From positions 62,001-126,000 of the forward strand of contig NZ_SJJZ01000001.1 of NCBI RefSeq assembly GCF_004331345.1: 64,000 nucleotides of DNA, read 5' to 3'. The DNA is from Kribbella soli (lineage in GTDB: Bacteria; Actinomycetota; Actinomycetes; Propionibacteriales; Kribbellaceae). A model generated the notes under the pieces. It was not told the DNA's origin, did not search any database, and worked only from the letters and a program-made list of their open reading frames with translations. Shown piece by piece: positions 25,897 to 33,429 of the stretch; position 1 is the first letter of the stretch, and each line of letters starts with the position of its first letter. The position numbers and the translations under genes were made by a program.

Positions 25897-25950
25897 ACAG
25901 GTTATTCCCACTCCACCCACACCAGTTCCTGTGCAGCGGGCGGGTTGGGG
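25752..25950 (+). repeat. tandem duplication, second copy
   Basis: Second copy of the unit at 25541-25751. It carries the C-terminal codons of the AbiEi/DUF559 gene without the rest, plus another palindromic element (GCGGCGGGGGCGGTGAACA at 25881-25899, identical to 5648-5666). The 345 bases 25686-26030 hold this copy and then a G-rich stretch of GGGGCGGG-like runs with no gene that I recognise. Confidence 0.9.
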
Positions 25951-26030
25951 CGGGTGCGCGCGAGTGGAGCGGCGGGCGCGCGGGACGCGGGTGGGGCGGG
26001 GCGCGGGTGGGGTGGGGCGGGCGGCCGGGG

Positions 26031-26714
26031 TTAGGGGTCGTGGATGGTGAAGATGGTGCAGTACAGGGGTGGGGACTCTAGGCCGGGGTAGTAGAGGCGG
26101 CCGGCTTCGTCGGTGAGTTTGAAGTAGGCGGTGGAGGCGCCTACTTGGCAGGGGGCCTGGAGGGTCATGGTGACCGTGACGATGTCGCCGGGGGCGGCGT
26201 CGGGGACGGGGGCTCGGTTTGGGGAGCGGAGCCAGCCGGGGGTTCCGGCGGCGCCTTGGCGGGTGAGCCAGCGGTTGTGCCACGGGCGTTCGCCGCTGTT
26301 GCGGAGCTCCCAGGTCTTCTCGAACACCTGCTCCCGGCACACCCGCGTGCCGTCGGGCACCGTCTCCCCGACCAGCTCGGCCCGGTCGTCGGGGTGATGA
26401 TCGATCGGTACGGATCCGCCGAGCAGCACCGGTTGCACATGCCGGCGCAAGTCCCGCTGCGACATGTCCCGGCCGGCGCGTACGGCGGCGTCGAGCTCCA
26501 TCAGCTGGTTGACCAGAGCCTGATTCGCTCCGAACGAGTCGTCGTACCACTCGATCAGCTCGCGGCTCGGCTTGGTGTGGCCGCGTTCGACCCGGGACAG
26601 GTGCCCCTTGTCCCAGCCGGATTCGGAGGCGGCGCGGGTCAGCGGCACCCCAGCGGCCTCGCGCAACTCGCGCATGCGCGCTCCGATCACGTACCGAGCC
26701 TGGGCTGGGCGCAC
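26031..26714 (-). CDS. XRE regulator with C-terminal NBR1-type Ig-like domain
   Basis: 227 aa. An N-terminal XRE helix-turn-helix (about 8-55: ARMRELREAAGVPLTRAASE, WDKGHLSRVERGHTKPSREL) and a helical linker precede a beta-sandwich (about 120-225) with FEKTWELRNSGERPWHNRWL, APGDIVTVTMTLQAP and STAYFKLTDEAGRLYYPG. This is the pattern of the Ig-like domain named after human NBR1, found fused to helix-turn-helix domains in some bacteria, presumably as a protein- or wall-sensing module. It is divergent from two secreted NlpC/P60-like genes that share a leader motif. Confidence 0.8.
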   Translation of the reverse strand: MRPAQARYVIGARMRELREAAGVPLTRAASESGWDKGHLSRVERGHTKPSRELIEWYDDSFGANQALVNQLMELDAAVRAGRDMSQRDLRRHVQPVLLGGSVPIDHHPDDRAELVGETVPDGTRVCREQVFEKTWELRNSGERPWHNRWLTRQGAAGTPGWLRSPNRAPVPDAAPGDIVTVTMTLQAPCQVGASTAYFKLTDEAGRLYYPGLESPPLYCTIFTIHDP

Positions 26715-26778
26715 GGCGCACTCTCCGCTCTCGCCGTCACTTATCTACATAAAGTACCAAATCGCAGTGAATCAGCTC

Positions 26779-26796
26779 CGTTGCCCACTGCGACAA
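26779..26796 (+). promoter_or_regulatory. shared 18-mer upstream of the first NlpC/P60-like gene
   Basis: CGTTGCCCACTGCGACAA is identical to 27383-27400, ahead of the paralogous gene. It is partly palindromic (TTGnCnCnnGnGnCAA). The half-site TCGCAGT also occurs at 26762-26768 and 26859-26865 in the same gap. A probable operator, perhaps for the adjacent XRE-NBR1 regulator. Confidence 0.65.
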
Positions 26797-26886
26797 TCCG
26801 ATCACGCTCTGATTGTCTGCACAAAGGAAGAGATTCTCCAAGACAACAGGCTCGTCCATCGCAGTTCAGAGCGAAAGGCAACCACC

Positions 26887-27357
26887 ATGAACCGTTCGTT
26901 CACCCGTCTGACCGCCGCTGCCGCCCTAATGGTCCTCGGAGGCACTGCCCTCCCCGCCACGGCCGCACCCGCGCCGGCCCCGGCACCGATCACCAGCACC
27001 GCGTTCGGGCCGCAGTCGCGGGCCGACGACGCGATCGCCTGGTTCGCCGCCCGCAACGGATCCACCGCGTACCAGGGCTACTGCGAGAAGGCCGTCGAGA
27101 ACGCGTACGGAACCACCGGCATCTACGCGTCGGCCATCGCCAACTGGAATGATGCCGTACGGCGGGGCGCCGCGCACAAGGGTGACCTGAACCCGCCGAA
27201 GGGTGCGCTCGTGTTCTGGAACATCAGCGCCTACGGACATGTCGGCCTCGCCACCGGCGACGGCAACTTCTGGGCCACCAGCGTCAACTCCCGGATCGGC
27301 AAGGCGAAACTGCCCTACTTCTCCAACTACCTCGGCTGGGCGCAGCCGAACTTCTGA
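26887..27357 (+). CDS. secreted NlpC/P60- or CHAP-like protein, short form
   Basis: 156 aa. A signal peptide (1-27, ATAAPA) precedes one domain of about 110 residues: AIAWFAARNGSTAYQGYCEK carries the candidate nucleophile Cys, and KGALVFWNISAYGHVGLATG the candidate His, as in the papain-like peptidoglycan hydrolases. The terminal WAQPNF is shared with the next gene. The protein would act on or near the cell wall. ATG 26887 is chosen for its signal peptide and the AAAGGCAACCACC leader. Activity is inferred from motif spacing only. Confidence 0.75.
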   Translation: MNRSFTRLTAAAALMVLGGTALPATAAPAPAPAPITSTAFGPQSRADDAIAWFAARNGSTAYQGYCEKAVENAYGTTGIYASAIANWNDAVRRGAAHKGDLNPPKGALVFWNISAYGHVGLATGDGNFWATSVNSRIGKAKLPYFSNYLGWAQPNF

Positions 27358-27382
27358 GGGCAGCCGAGGCGCCGCCCCGCCT

Positions 27383-27400
27383 CGTTGCCCACTGCGACAA
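27383..27400 (+). promoter_or_regulatory. shared 18-mer upstream of the second NlpC/P60-like gene
   Basis: Exact copy of 26779-26796, 52 bases before the ATG at 27453. Surrounding sequence differs between the two leaders, so the identity is likely to be selected. Confidence 0.65.
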
Positions 27401-27452
27401 CGCCGTCACTTTTTGGTTCCCTGCGATTACAACTCCAGAAGGGAACACCACC

Positions 27453-28145
27453 ATGCGTACCGCCCTCATGCGCATCACGTCCCGTCTCACTGCCGTCGCC
27501 CTCCTCAGCGGCGCCGCCTTCGTCGGCACCGGTGTCCTGCCGGCCAGCGCCGCGACCGGAACCGTGGTCACCGACAGCGGCGCCGGCGTCACCATCCGGT
27601 CCGGCAACGCCACCAGCTTCGGCTCGGTCGGCACCCAGCCGGACGGAGCGGTCGAGATCGACTGCCAGATCTACGGCGAGCCGGTGACCGGCAAGTTCGG
27701 CCGCAGCCTGATCTGGGACCACATCCCCGGCAAGGGCTTCATCACCGACGCCTACGTCAACACCGGCAGCAGCGGCCTGGTCGCGCCGCTGTGCACGAGC
27801 AACCCGCGCGCCGACAAGGCCGTCGCCTGGTACGCCGCCCGCAGCGGGTCGACCGCGTTCCAGGGGTACTGCGAGATGGCCGCCGAGAACTCGTACGGGA
27901 AGACCGGGATCTGGGCCTCGGCCATCGCCGACTGGAACGACGCCGTGGCCCGTGGCGTCGCGCACCGAGGCGATCTGAACCCGCCGAAGGGCGCCCTGGT
28001 CTTCTGGAACATCAGCGCCTACGGCCATGTCGGAGTGGCCAAGGGCGACGGCACGTTCTGGGCCACCAGTGTCAGCGGCGCCATCGGCACCCGCGCGCTG
28101 CCCTACTTCAACAACTACCTCGGCTGGGCCTGGCCGAACTTCTGA
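27453..28145 (+). CDS. secreted NlpC/P60- or CHAP-like protein with N-terminal SH3-like domain
   Basis: 230 aa. A signal peptide (1-33, PASAA) is followed by a bacterial SH3-like segment (about 36-110: GAGVTIRSGNATSFGSVGTQ, then GFITDAYVNTG), which often binds cell-wall peptides. The same catalytic-type domain as the previous gene then runs from about 118 (AVAWYAARSGSTAFQGYCEM ... YGHVGVAKGDGTFWATSV). The two domains are about 75% alike by eye, indicating duplication with gain or loss of the SH3 part. The leader AGAAGGGAACACCACC contains a ribosome site. Confidence 0.78.
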   Translation: MRTALMRITSRLTAVALLSGAAFVGTGVLPASAATGTVVTDSGAGVTIRSGNATSFGSVGTQPDGAVEIDCQIYGEPVTGKFGRSLIWDHIPGKGFITDAYVNTGSSGLVAPLCTSNPRADKAVAWYAARSGSTAFQGYCEMAAENSYGKTGIWASAIADWNDAVARGVAHRGDLNPPKGALVFWNISAYGHVGVAKGDGTFWATSVSGAIGTRALPYFNNYLGWAWPNF

Positions 28146-28160
28146 CCCTCCCCAGACAGC

Positions 28161-28196
28161 ACCCGGACGCGCGTTCCGCCCCTCACGCGTCCGGGT
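28161..28196. terminator. bidirectional terminator between NlpC-like and hydrolase genes
   Basis: ACCCGGACGCG (28161-28171) pairs perfectly with CGCGTCCGGGT (28186-28196). It follows the plus-strand stop by 15 bases and overlaps the last codons of the convergent hydrolase. Confidence 0.8.
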
Positions 28197-28920
28197 GCTC
28201 GATCCTGTCCAGCCAGTCCGCCACGAGTGCGCGATACAGACCCACCCGTTGCACCGGCAGGTCGTGGCCCTCCTGATCCAGCACGGCGTACGTGGCCCGG
28301 GGATAGTCCTCGAGGATCGGCCAGGCGTCGGCATAGCCCGTCATCGTGTCCTGCCGGCCGGTCACGATCAGCGTCGGCCCTTCGAAACGCACGGCCGGAT
28401 CCTCGCGGAGCGCGTAGGTCGCGACGTCGCCCTGGATCCGGCCCAGGAACTCGAGGTCCGCCTGCTCTTCGGCCGGGTCGTAGTAGCGGCGCTGCTTGTC
28501 GGTCCAGGCTTCCTGGTACGCCGCGCTCTTGATCAGGTACTCCTCGGTCGGCAACGTCCGCTTGGTGCGGTCGACGACGATTCCCGGCACGCGCAGCAGC
28601 AGACCGAGGACGCGAGCCGGGTCGCGCTTCACGATGCCGCGGGCGTGCAGGCCGCCGGCCGACGTACCGGCGAGAGCGAACAGCTCATCGCCGACCAACT
28701 CGTCGATCAGTTCCGCGATCGACGAGAGCATGCCGTCCTGGTCGGTGATCGACGGTACGGCGGGCGACTGCCCGGTACCCGGCGGGTCGATGTAGATCCG
28801 GCGCCATCCCGGACGCCCTTCGAACACCGGCTCGTGGACGTCGCGGCCTTCGCCGTTGGCGCCGCCCCAGCCGGGCAGGAAGACGATCGGCCGTCCCGTA
28901 CCGAAGGATTCGTAGTGCAC
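28183..28920 (-). CDS. alpha/beta hydrolase
   Basis: 245 aa. The core fold is recognisable from PIVFLPGWGGANGEG, IDPPGTGQSPA, nucleophile elbow GTSAGG, acid in VTGRQD and His in DQEGHD. A lid-like insertion lies between about 125 and 180. The substrate is unknown. The start is GTG 28920, with TAGGGT 6 bases upstream and no ribosome site. It is 28 bases downstream of the LacI gene but probably transcribed separately. Confidence 0.85.
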   Translation of the reverse strand: MHYESFGTGRPIVFLPGWGGANGEGRDVHEPVFEGRPGWRRIYIDPPGTGQSPAVPSITDQDGMLSSIAELIDELVGDELFALAGTSAGGLHARGIVKRDPARVLGLLLRVPGIVVDRTKRTLPTEEYLIKSAAYQEAWTDKQRRYYDPAEEQADLEFLGRIQGDVATYALREDPAVRFEGPTLIVTGRQDTMTGYADAWPILEDYPRATYAVLDQEGHDLPVQRVGLYRALVADWLDRIEHPDA

Positions 28921-28948
28921 GCGGCGACCCTACCCGCGCGCCCGGCCG

Positions 28949-29998
28949 TCAGCGGCTGCTTCTCTTCCCGGCAGAATCCGGCGGACGCTCCCCCGACCCG
29001 CGCTCGATCAGTGCGCACGGCAGCACGATCCGCTGCGGCGGCCGGGTGTCCGCACCGGACGCGCGATCGAGCAGCAGCCGCGCCGCGCTGCGGCCGAGTT
29101 CGGCGATGTCGGAGGCAACGACCGTGACCGGTGTCGGCAGCATGTCGGCGAGCCGGAAGTCGTCGAACCCGACCACCGCGGGCTCCCGACCGAGCTCACC
29201 GAGAGCACGCAGTACTCCCTCGGTGAGGAAGTTCGTCGAGGAGAAGATCGCGGTCGGCGGGTTGGGCCGCAGCATCACCTCGCGGGTCGCCTTCTCCGCG
29301 GCCTCCGCGTTGCCCTCGGGAAGCTGGATCACCAGCGACTCGTCGACGTCGATCCCCGCGGCCCGGTGCGCGCGCCGGAACCCGCGCAGGCGGCGCCCGA
29401 TCGTGTAGTACGACGGCGCGAGGATGATCGCGATCCGCTCGTGGCCCTGCTCCAGCAGGTGCTCGGCCGCGATCCGCCCGCCGCCCTCGTTGTCGACCAT
29501 CACGATATCGGCGTCGATCCCGGTCGCCGGGCGGTCGACGAACACGACCGGTACGCCGGCGCCCTGCAGGAACGCGTGATCGCCCTGGTCGGGCACGATC
29601 ATCAGACCGGCCACCTGCCGGCTGACCAGCTCCTGGATCGCCCGCTTCTCACCCTCCGGGTCCTCGTCCACACTTCCCAGTACGACGGCGAAGCCGGACT
29701 GCCCGGCGACTTCGAGCGACGCCTTCGCGATGCTCGCGTAGAACGGGTTGGTCAGGTCACCGAGCACCAGCGCCAGACTGGTCGACTTCTTGCCCGGCCG
29801 CAGCGCCCGGGCCACCTCGTTGCGCTGGAACCCGAGCTCGTCGATCGCGGCCCGGACTCGCTGGGCGGTCTGGTCGCGGACGCCGTGGCCACCGTTCACC
29901 ACACGCGACACCGTGCCGAGGCCGACACCGGCCCGCCGGGCGACGTCGATCATCGTCGGCCGGCTGACCTCTGGCTGGCTTGGAAACGTTTCGGGCAC
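28949..29998 (-). CDS. LacI-family sugar-responsive repressor
   Basis: 349 aa from GTG 29998 (AAAAGGAAG lies 8 bases upstream; ATG codons further up are less well placed). The helix-turn-helix and hinge read TMIDVARRAGVGLGTVSRVV, then a periplasmic-binding-like sugar domain (ALVLGDLTNPFYASIAKASL; DGDH... VVFVDRPATG; AVVGFDDFRLADMLPTPVTV). It is divergent from a carbohydrate ABC importer. GGAAACGTT-type LacI operators lie both in the gap and at its own start, so autoregulation and control of the importer are likely. Confidence 0.92.
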   Translation of the reverse strand: MPETFPSQPEVSRPTMIDVARRAGVGLGTVSRVVNGGHGVRDQTAQRVRAAIDELGFQRNEVARALRPGKKSTSLALVLGDLTNPFYASIAKASLEVAGQSGFAVVLGSVDEDPEGEKRAIQELVSRQVAGLMIVPDQGDHAFLQGAGVPVVFVDRPATGIDADIVMVDNEGGGRIAAEHLLEQGHERIAIILAPSYYTIGRRLRGFRRAHRAAGIDVDESLVIQLPEGNAEAAEKATREVMLRPNPPTAIFSSTNFLTEGVLRALGELGREPAVVGFDDFRLADMLPTPVTVVASDIAELGRSAARLLLDRASGADTRPPQRIVLPCALIERGSGERPPDSAGKRSSR

Positions 29999-30062
29999 GG
30001 GGTTGACTTCCTTTTCACGACACGGCATCGTCACCCCACAGTAAAACGTTGGAAACGTTACC
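29982..30062. promoter_or_regulatory. LacI-type AAACGTT operators
   Basis: GGAAACGTTTC (29982-29992), AAAACGTT (30043-30050) and GGAAACGTTACC (30051-30062) match the CcpA/LacI-family operator core with central CG. The first lies inside the repressor's early codons. The other two lie just before the importer's ribosome site AGGAGG (30067-30072). Confidence 0.75.
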
Positions 30063-30076
30063 GTCCAGGAGGCCGG

Positions 30077-31033
30077 ATGAATTCAGTCTCTCCAGGCGGA
30101 TTCACCACCAAAAGGCGCAGCCGCGGTGGGATGAGCCGGAACGCCGGCTCCGACGTGAGGGCGGCGTACCTGTTCATCGCGCCCGCGGTGATCGGGTTCT
30201 TGGTCTTCGTGGGGTATCCGCTGATTCGATCGTTCTATCTCGCGCTGACGAAGTACAACGGGTTGACCGACCCGGTCTTCGTTGGCCTCGGCAACTTCCG
30301 GAGGCTGTTCACCACCGACCCGGCGTTCTGGCCGGCGTTGCGGGCGACCGGCTACCTGGTGTTGCTCTATGTCCCGTTGTCGCTGATCCTCGGCCTGGCG
30401 CTCGCGATGTTCTGCAACCAGCGCTTCGCCGGAGTACGGATCGTCCGCACGCTGGCGTACCTGCCGGTTGTGCTGCCGGCGGTCGCGACGATCACGCTCT
30501 GGAAGTTCATGCTCGACCCGCAGGTCGGGCTGCTGAACACGATCCTCGACCGGCTGGGCCTGCCGACGAGCCTGTGGTTGCAGAGTTCGAGTACGTCGAT
30601 GCCGTCCGTGGTCCTGGTGATGCTGTGGGGCGTCGGCGGGACGATGATCATCTTCCTGGCCGCGCTGCAGGCCGTGCCGACCGAGCTGTACGAGGCCGCC
30701 CGGGTCGACGGCGCCGGTCCGTGGTCGGTGTTCTTCCGGATCACGATGCCGATGATCAGCCCGATCATGCTGCTGCAGGTGATCCTGCAGACCACCGCCG
30801 CGCTGCAGACCTTCAACCAGCCGAAGATCCTGACCAACGGCGGACCGGGGTTCAGCACCAAGGTGCTGATGCTCTCGATCTACGAGAACGGCTTCCCGAC
30901 CCTGGGCCGGATCCCGCAACTGGGGTACGCGTCCGCGCAGGTGTGGGTGCTGTTCGTGATCATCATCGCCGTGATCGCCCTGACCGCGAAGTTCTCCTCG
31001 CTCTGGACATACAGTGACAGCACTTCAGACTGA
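30077..31033 (+). CDS. carbohydrate ABC transporter permease 1 (MalF/UgpA type)
   Basis: 318 aa with six membrane segments. The EAA loop is YEAARVDGAGPWSVFFRITM; YLFIAPAVIGFLVFVGYPLI near the N-terminus and the terminal IALTAKFSSLW are typical of the family. ATG 30077 follows AGGAGGCCGG. It overlaps permease 2 by 20 bases. The ATPase is not encoded here, so a shared MsiK-type ATPase elsewhere probably energises the system, as is usual in actinomycetes. Confidence 0.93.
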   Translation: MNSVSPGGFTTKRRSRGGMSRNAGSDVRAAYLFIAPAVIGFLVFVGYPLIRSFYLALTKYNGLTDPVFVGLGNFRRLFTTDPAFWPALRATGYLVLLYVPLSLILGLALAMFCNQRFAGVRIVRTLAYLPVVLPAVATITLWKFMLDPQVGLLNTILDRLGLPTSLWLQSSSTSMPSVVLVMLWGVGGTMIIFLAALQAVPTELYEAARVDGAGPWSVFFRITMPMISPIMLLQVILQTTAALQTFNQPKILTNGGPGFSTKVLMLSIYENGFPTLGRIPQLGYASAQVWVLFVIIIAVIALTAKFSSLWTYSDSTSD

Positions 31034-31922
31034 AGCCGCCCTGCCCGACACGGTGCAGGCCGTCCCCCCGGCGAAGAAGAAGCCGCGCGTGATCGGTACG
31101 ACGGCGTGGTACGTCGTCGCGTTGTTCATCTGCGCGGTGATGGTCGTACCGCTGCTGTGGATGATCACGATCGGGCTGAAGAGCCGGACCGCGGTGTTCG
31201 ACATCCCGCCGAAGTTGCTGCCGCACGAGTGGACGTGGAGCAACTTCATCAACGGGCCGAAGGCGATCCACTTCCCGAAGCTGCTGCTGAACTCGTTCGT
31301 GATCACCGGGTTGAGCGTCATCGGCGGCGTGCTGACCGCGATGATGGCCGGCTACGCGCTGGCCCGGTTGCGGTTCCCGGGACGCAAGACGTGGTTCTAC
31401 CTGTTCGTCGGCAGCATGCTGCTGCCGGGTGTGGTCGGACTGATCCCGTTGTTCCAGATGTACAAGAGCATCGGCTGGTACGACACCTGGCTGCCGCTGA
31501 TCGTGCCCGCGTTCCTCGGCGGGAACCCGTTGTTCATCTTCCTGGCCCGGCAGTACTTTCTCGCGATCCCCTATTCCATCGATGAAGCAGCGAAGATCGA
31601 CGGCGCCGGGCACCTGCGGATCTTCGTCAGCGTGATGCTGCCGTTGACCCGGCCGGCCTGGCTGACGATGGCGATCCTGGCGTTCCAGGCGTCGTGGAAC
31701 GACTACCTGAATCCACTGGTCTATCTGTACTCGTCCGGCAAGTGGCCGTTGTCGGTCGGTATGGCGTCGTTCATCTCCCCGTTCGCCGGGAAGACGCCGG
31801 ACTGGAGCTACTACATGGCCACCAACCTGCTCTACATGCTGCCGCCGCTGATCATCTTCTTCGCCGCGCAGCGCTACTTCATCCAGGGCCTCGGCGCTCT
31901 CGGCAGCACGAACCAGAAATGA
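31014..31922 (+). CDS. carbohydrate ABC transporter permease 2 (MalG/UgpE type)
   Basis: 302 aa, six membrane segments. The conserved loop is DEAAKIDGAGHLRIFVSVML; LGGNPLFIFLARQYF and ASWNDYLNPLVYL are diagnostic of the MalG/UgpE side. The start is GTG 31014 inside the permease 1 coding region. The stop overlaps a possible ATG of the binding protein. Confidence 0.93.
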   Translation: MTALQTEAALPDTVQAVPPAKKKPRVIGTTAWYVVALFICAVMVVPLLWMITIGLKSRTAVFDIPPKLLPHEWTWSNFINGPKAIHFPKLLLNSFVITGLSVIGGVLTAMMAGYALARLRFPGRKTWFYLFVGSMLLPGVVGLIPLFQMYKSIGWYDTWLPLIVPAFLGGNPLFIFLARQYFLAIPYSIDEAAKIDGAGHLRIFVSVMLPLTRPAWLTMAILAFQASWNDYLNPLVYLYSSGKWPLSVGMASFISPFAGKTPDWSYYMATNLLYMLPPLIIFFAAQRYFIQGLGALGSTNQK

Positions 31923-31930
31923 GGATTGTT

Positions 31931-33229
31931 GTGAAGAGGACATTGGGTGTGACCGCGTTGGCGTGCGCCGGGTTGCTGGCGGCAACGGCCTGCAGCGGCG
32001 GGTCGGACGGCGGCTCGAGCGACGGGCCGGTCACCGTCAAGGTGATGACCTGGGAGTCGGCCGAGACGAACGCCGCGATCAAGAAGGCCCTGGCGGACTT
32101 CAAGGACGACAACGTCAAGGTCGAGCTGCTCGAGACCCCGAGCGGGCAGTACGGCGACAAGCTCGCGTCGCTGACCCAGGCGAAGCAGCTGCCGGACCTG
32201 TTCTGGTGCGGTAACGACACCGAGCAGCAGTACACGTCGCAAGGCCTGCTGGTCGACTGGGCCGACAAGCTCCAGAAGGGCGACGGCGACTTCAAGGCCG
32301 ACAAGTTCGTGCCGTCCGCGATCGAGAACTGGAAGACCGCCGACGGTCAGATGGGCGGTCTGCCGTCGCTGATGAACACGTACGGCGTCTGGTACAACGC
32401 CGACGCGTTCACCGCGGCCGGTCTGCCGCTGCCGAAGGCCGGCTGGACATGGGACGACATGTACGCCGCGGCCGCGAAGCTGGCGAACAAGAACGGGGCG
32501 AAGTACGGCCTGGTCGCCGACCAGCTGACCGGTCCGGACGGGCCGTTCACGATGAGCATGTACTCCGTCTCGGCCGGTGGCGCGCCGTTCACCGACAACG
32601 TGAACCACCCGACGAAGGCCGAGGCCGACGACAAGTACAAGGAAGGCGTCGAGAAGCTGACCGCCGCGATCAAGAACGGGTCGGTCGCGCCGCCCGGGTA
32701 CGACGCGGCGAACGTGCAGTCGCTGTTCGCGGCCGGCAAGGTGCCGATGACGTTCGGCGGGCAGTGGCTGGCGGCCGGGTTCCAGACCGACAAGCCGAAG
32801 ATCAAGTACGGGTTCGCGCCGTTCCCGCAGGTGCAGACGCCGACCACGCTGTACGACTCGGTCGGGATCTGCACGCCGCAGTACACCAAGAACCAGGACG
32901 CGACGTACAAGGTGCTCGAGTACATCAACACCAAGGTGTGGGACGCCGTACTGCCGGCATCGCCGGTCGCGCCGCCGGCGTACACGCCCGCACAGACGAG
33001 CTACTTCGACGCCCTCACCAAGGCACAGCAGCAGACCGTCGTCGACACGGTCAAGGCGGACCTGTCCGCGGAGAAGACGGTCGGCGTCCGCTTCACCACC
33101 CAGTGGGCCTCGCAGGTCGGCGACCTCACGACCGCCAACTACCAGCCCATCCTGAGCGGCAAGAAGCCGATCACCGACCTCCCGGCCTACGTCGACAAGA
33201 TCAACGGCCTGATCAAGCAGGGCAGCTAA
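31931..33229 (+). CDS. carbohydrate ABC transporter, substrate-binding lipoprotein
   Basis: 432 aa from GTG 31931, where GAGGA is well placed and the signal is compact (MKRTLGVTALACAGLLAATA with lipidated Cys21). An ATG at 31919 overlapping the permease stop is the alternative. The mature protein is a family 1 extracellular solute-binding protein: TVKVMTWESAETNAAIKKAL, PSGQYGDKLASLTQ, WYNADAFTAAGLPLPK, VPMTFGGQWLAAGF. The sugar is unknown. No ATPase or glycosidase gene follows; the operon ends in the repeat array at 33234-33383. Confidence 0.93.
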   Translation: MKRTLGVTALACAGLLAATACSGGSDGGSSDGPVTVKVMTWESAETNAAIKKALADFKDDNVKVELLETPSGQYGDKLASLTQAKQLPDLFWCGNDTEQQYTSQGLLVDWADKLQKGDGDFKADKFVPSAIENWKTADGQMGGLPSLMNTYGVWYNADAFTAAGLPLPKAGWTWDDMYAAAAKLANKNGAKYGLVADQLTGPDGPFTMSMYSVSAGGAPFTDNVNHPTKAEADDKYKEGVEKLTAAIKNGSVAPPGYDAANVQSLFAAGKVPMTFGGQWLAAGFQTDKPKIKYGFAPFPQVQTPTTLYDSVGICTPQYTKNQDATYKVLEYINTKVWDAVLPASPVAPPAYTPAQTSYFDALTKAQQQTVVDTVKADLSAEKTVGVRFTTQWASQVGDLTTANYQPILSGKKPITDLPAYVDKINGLIKQGS

Positions 33230-33233
33230 CTCC

Positions 33234-33383
33234 ATTTGCCTGGCCGACCCACCAATTTCGCTGGCTGACCCAGCAATTTGGCTGGCTGACCCACGAAGTC
33301 AGGGGTTCCCCACCCGGATTCCGGGTGGGGAACCCCTCATTTGCTGGGTCTGCCAGGCAAATTGCTGGGTCTGCCAGGGAAAT
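33234..33383. repeat. array of 21-bp units arranged symmetrically around a hairpin
   Basis: Three head-to-tail 21-bp units lie at 33234-33254, 33255-33275 and 33276-33296; each begins ATTT and contains CTGGCnGACCCA. After a 17-bp hairpin, two more contiguous units follow in inverse orientation at 33342-33362 and 33363-33383 (TGCTGGGTCTGCCAG ...). The whole is therefore a 150-bp composite palindrome immediately after an operon. It has no spacers, so it is not CRISPR-like. Confidence 0.9.
33301..33337. terminator. 17-bp hairpin terminator at the centre of the repeat array
   Basis: AGGGGTTCCCCACCCGG (33301-33317) pairs perfectly with 33321-33337 over the loop ATT. It lies between the convergent sugar importer and egtD. 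There is no U tract, but the stem is very strong and either strand would form it. Confidence 0.85.
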
Positions 33384-33429
33384 GGGGACAGGTGGGGAAG
33401 GCGCGGGGAAGGCGCGGGGGGTGCTGTCG

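Noticed and set aside
25951..26030. Small G-rich reading frames after the duplication
   Set aside because: They are low-complexity runs of Gly, Arg and Ala without a ribosome site or conserved segments.
33234..33383. CRISPR array
   Set aside because: The units are contiguous without spacers and are mirrored around a hairpin. No cas genes are near.
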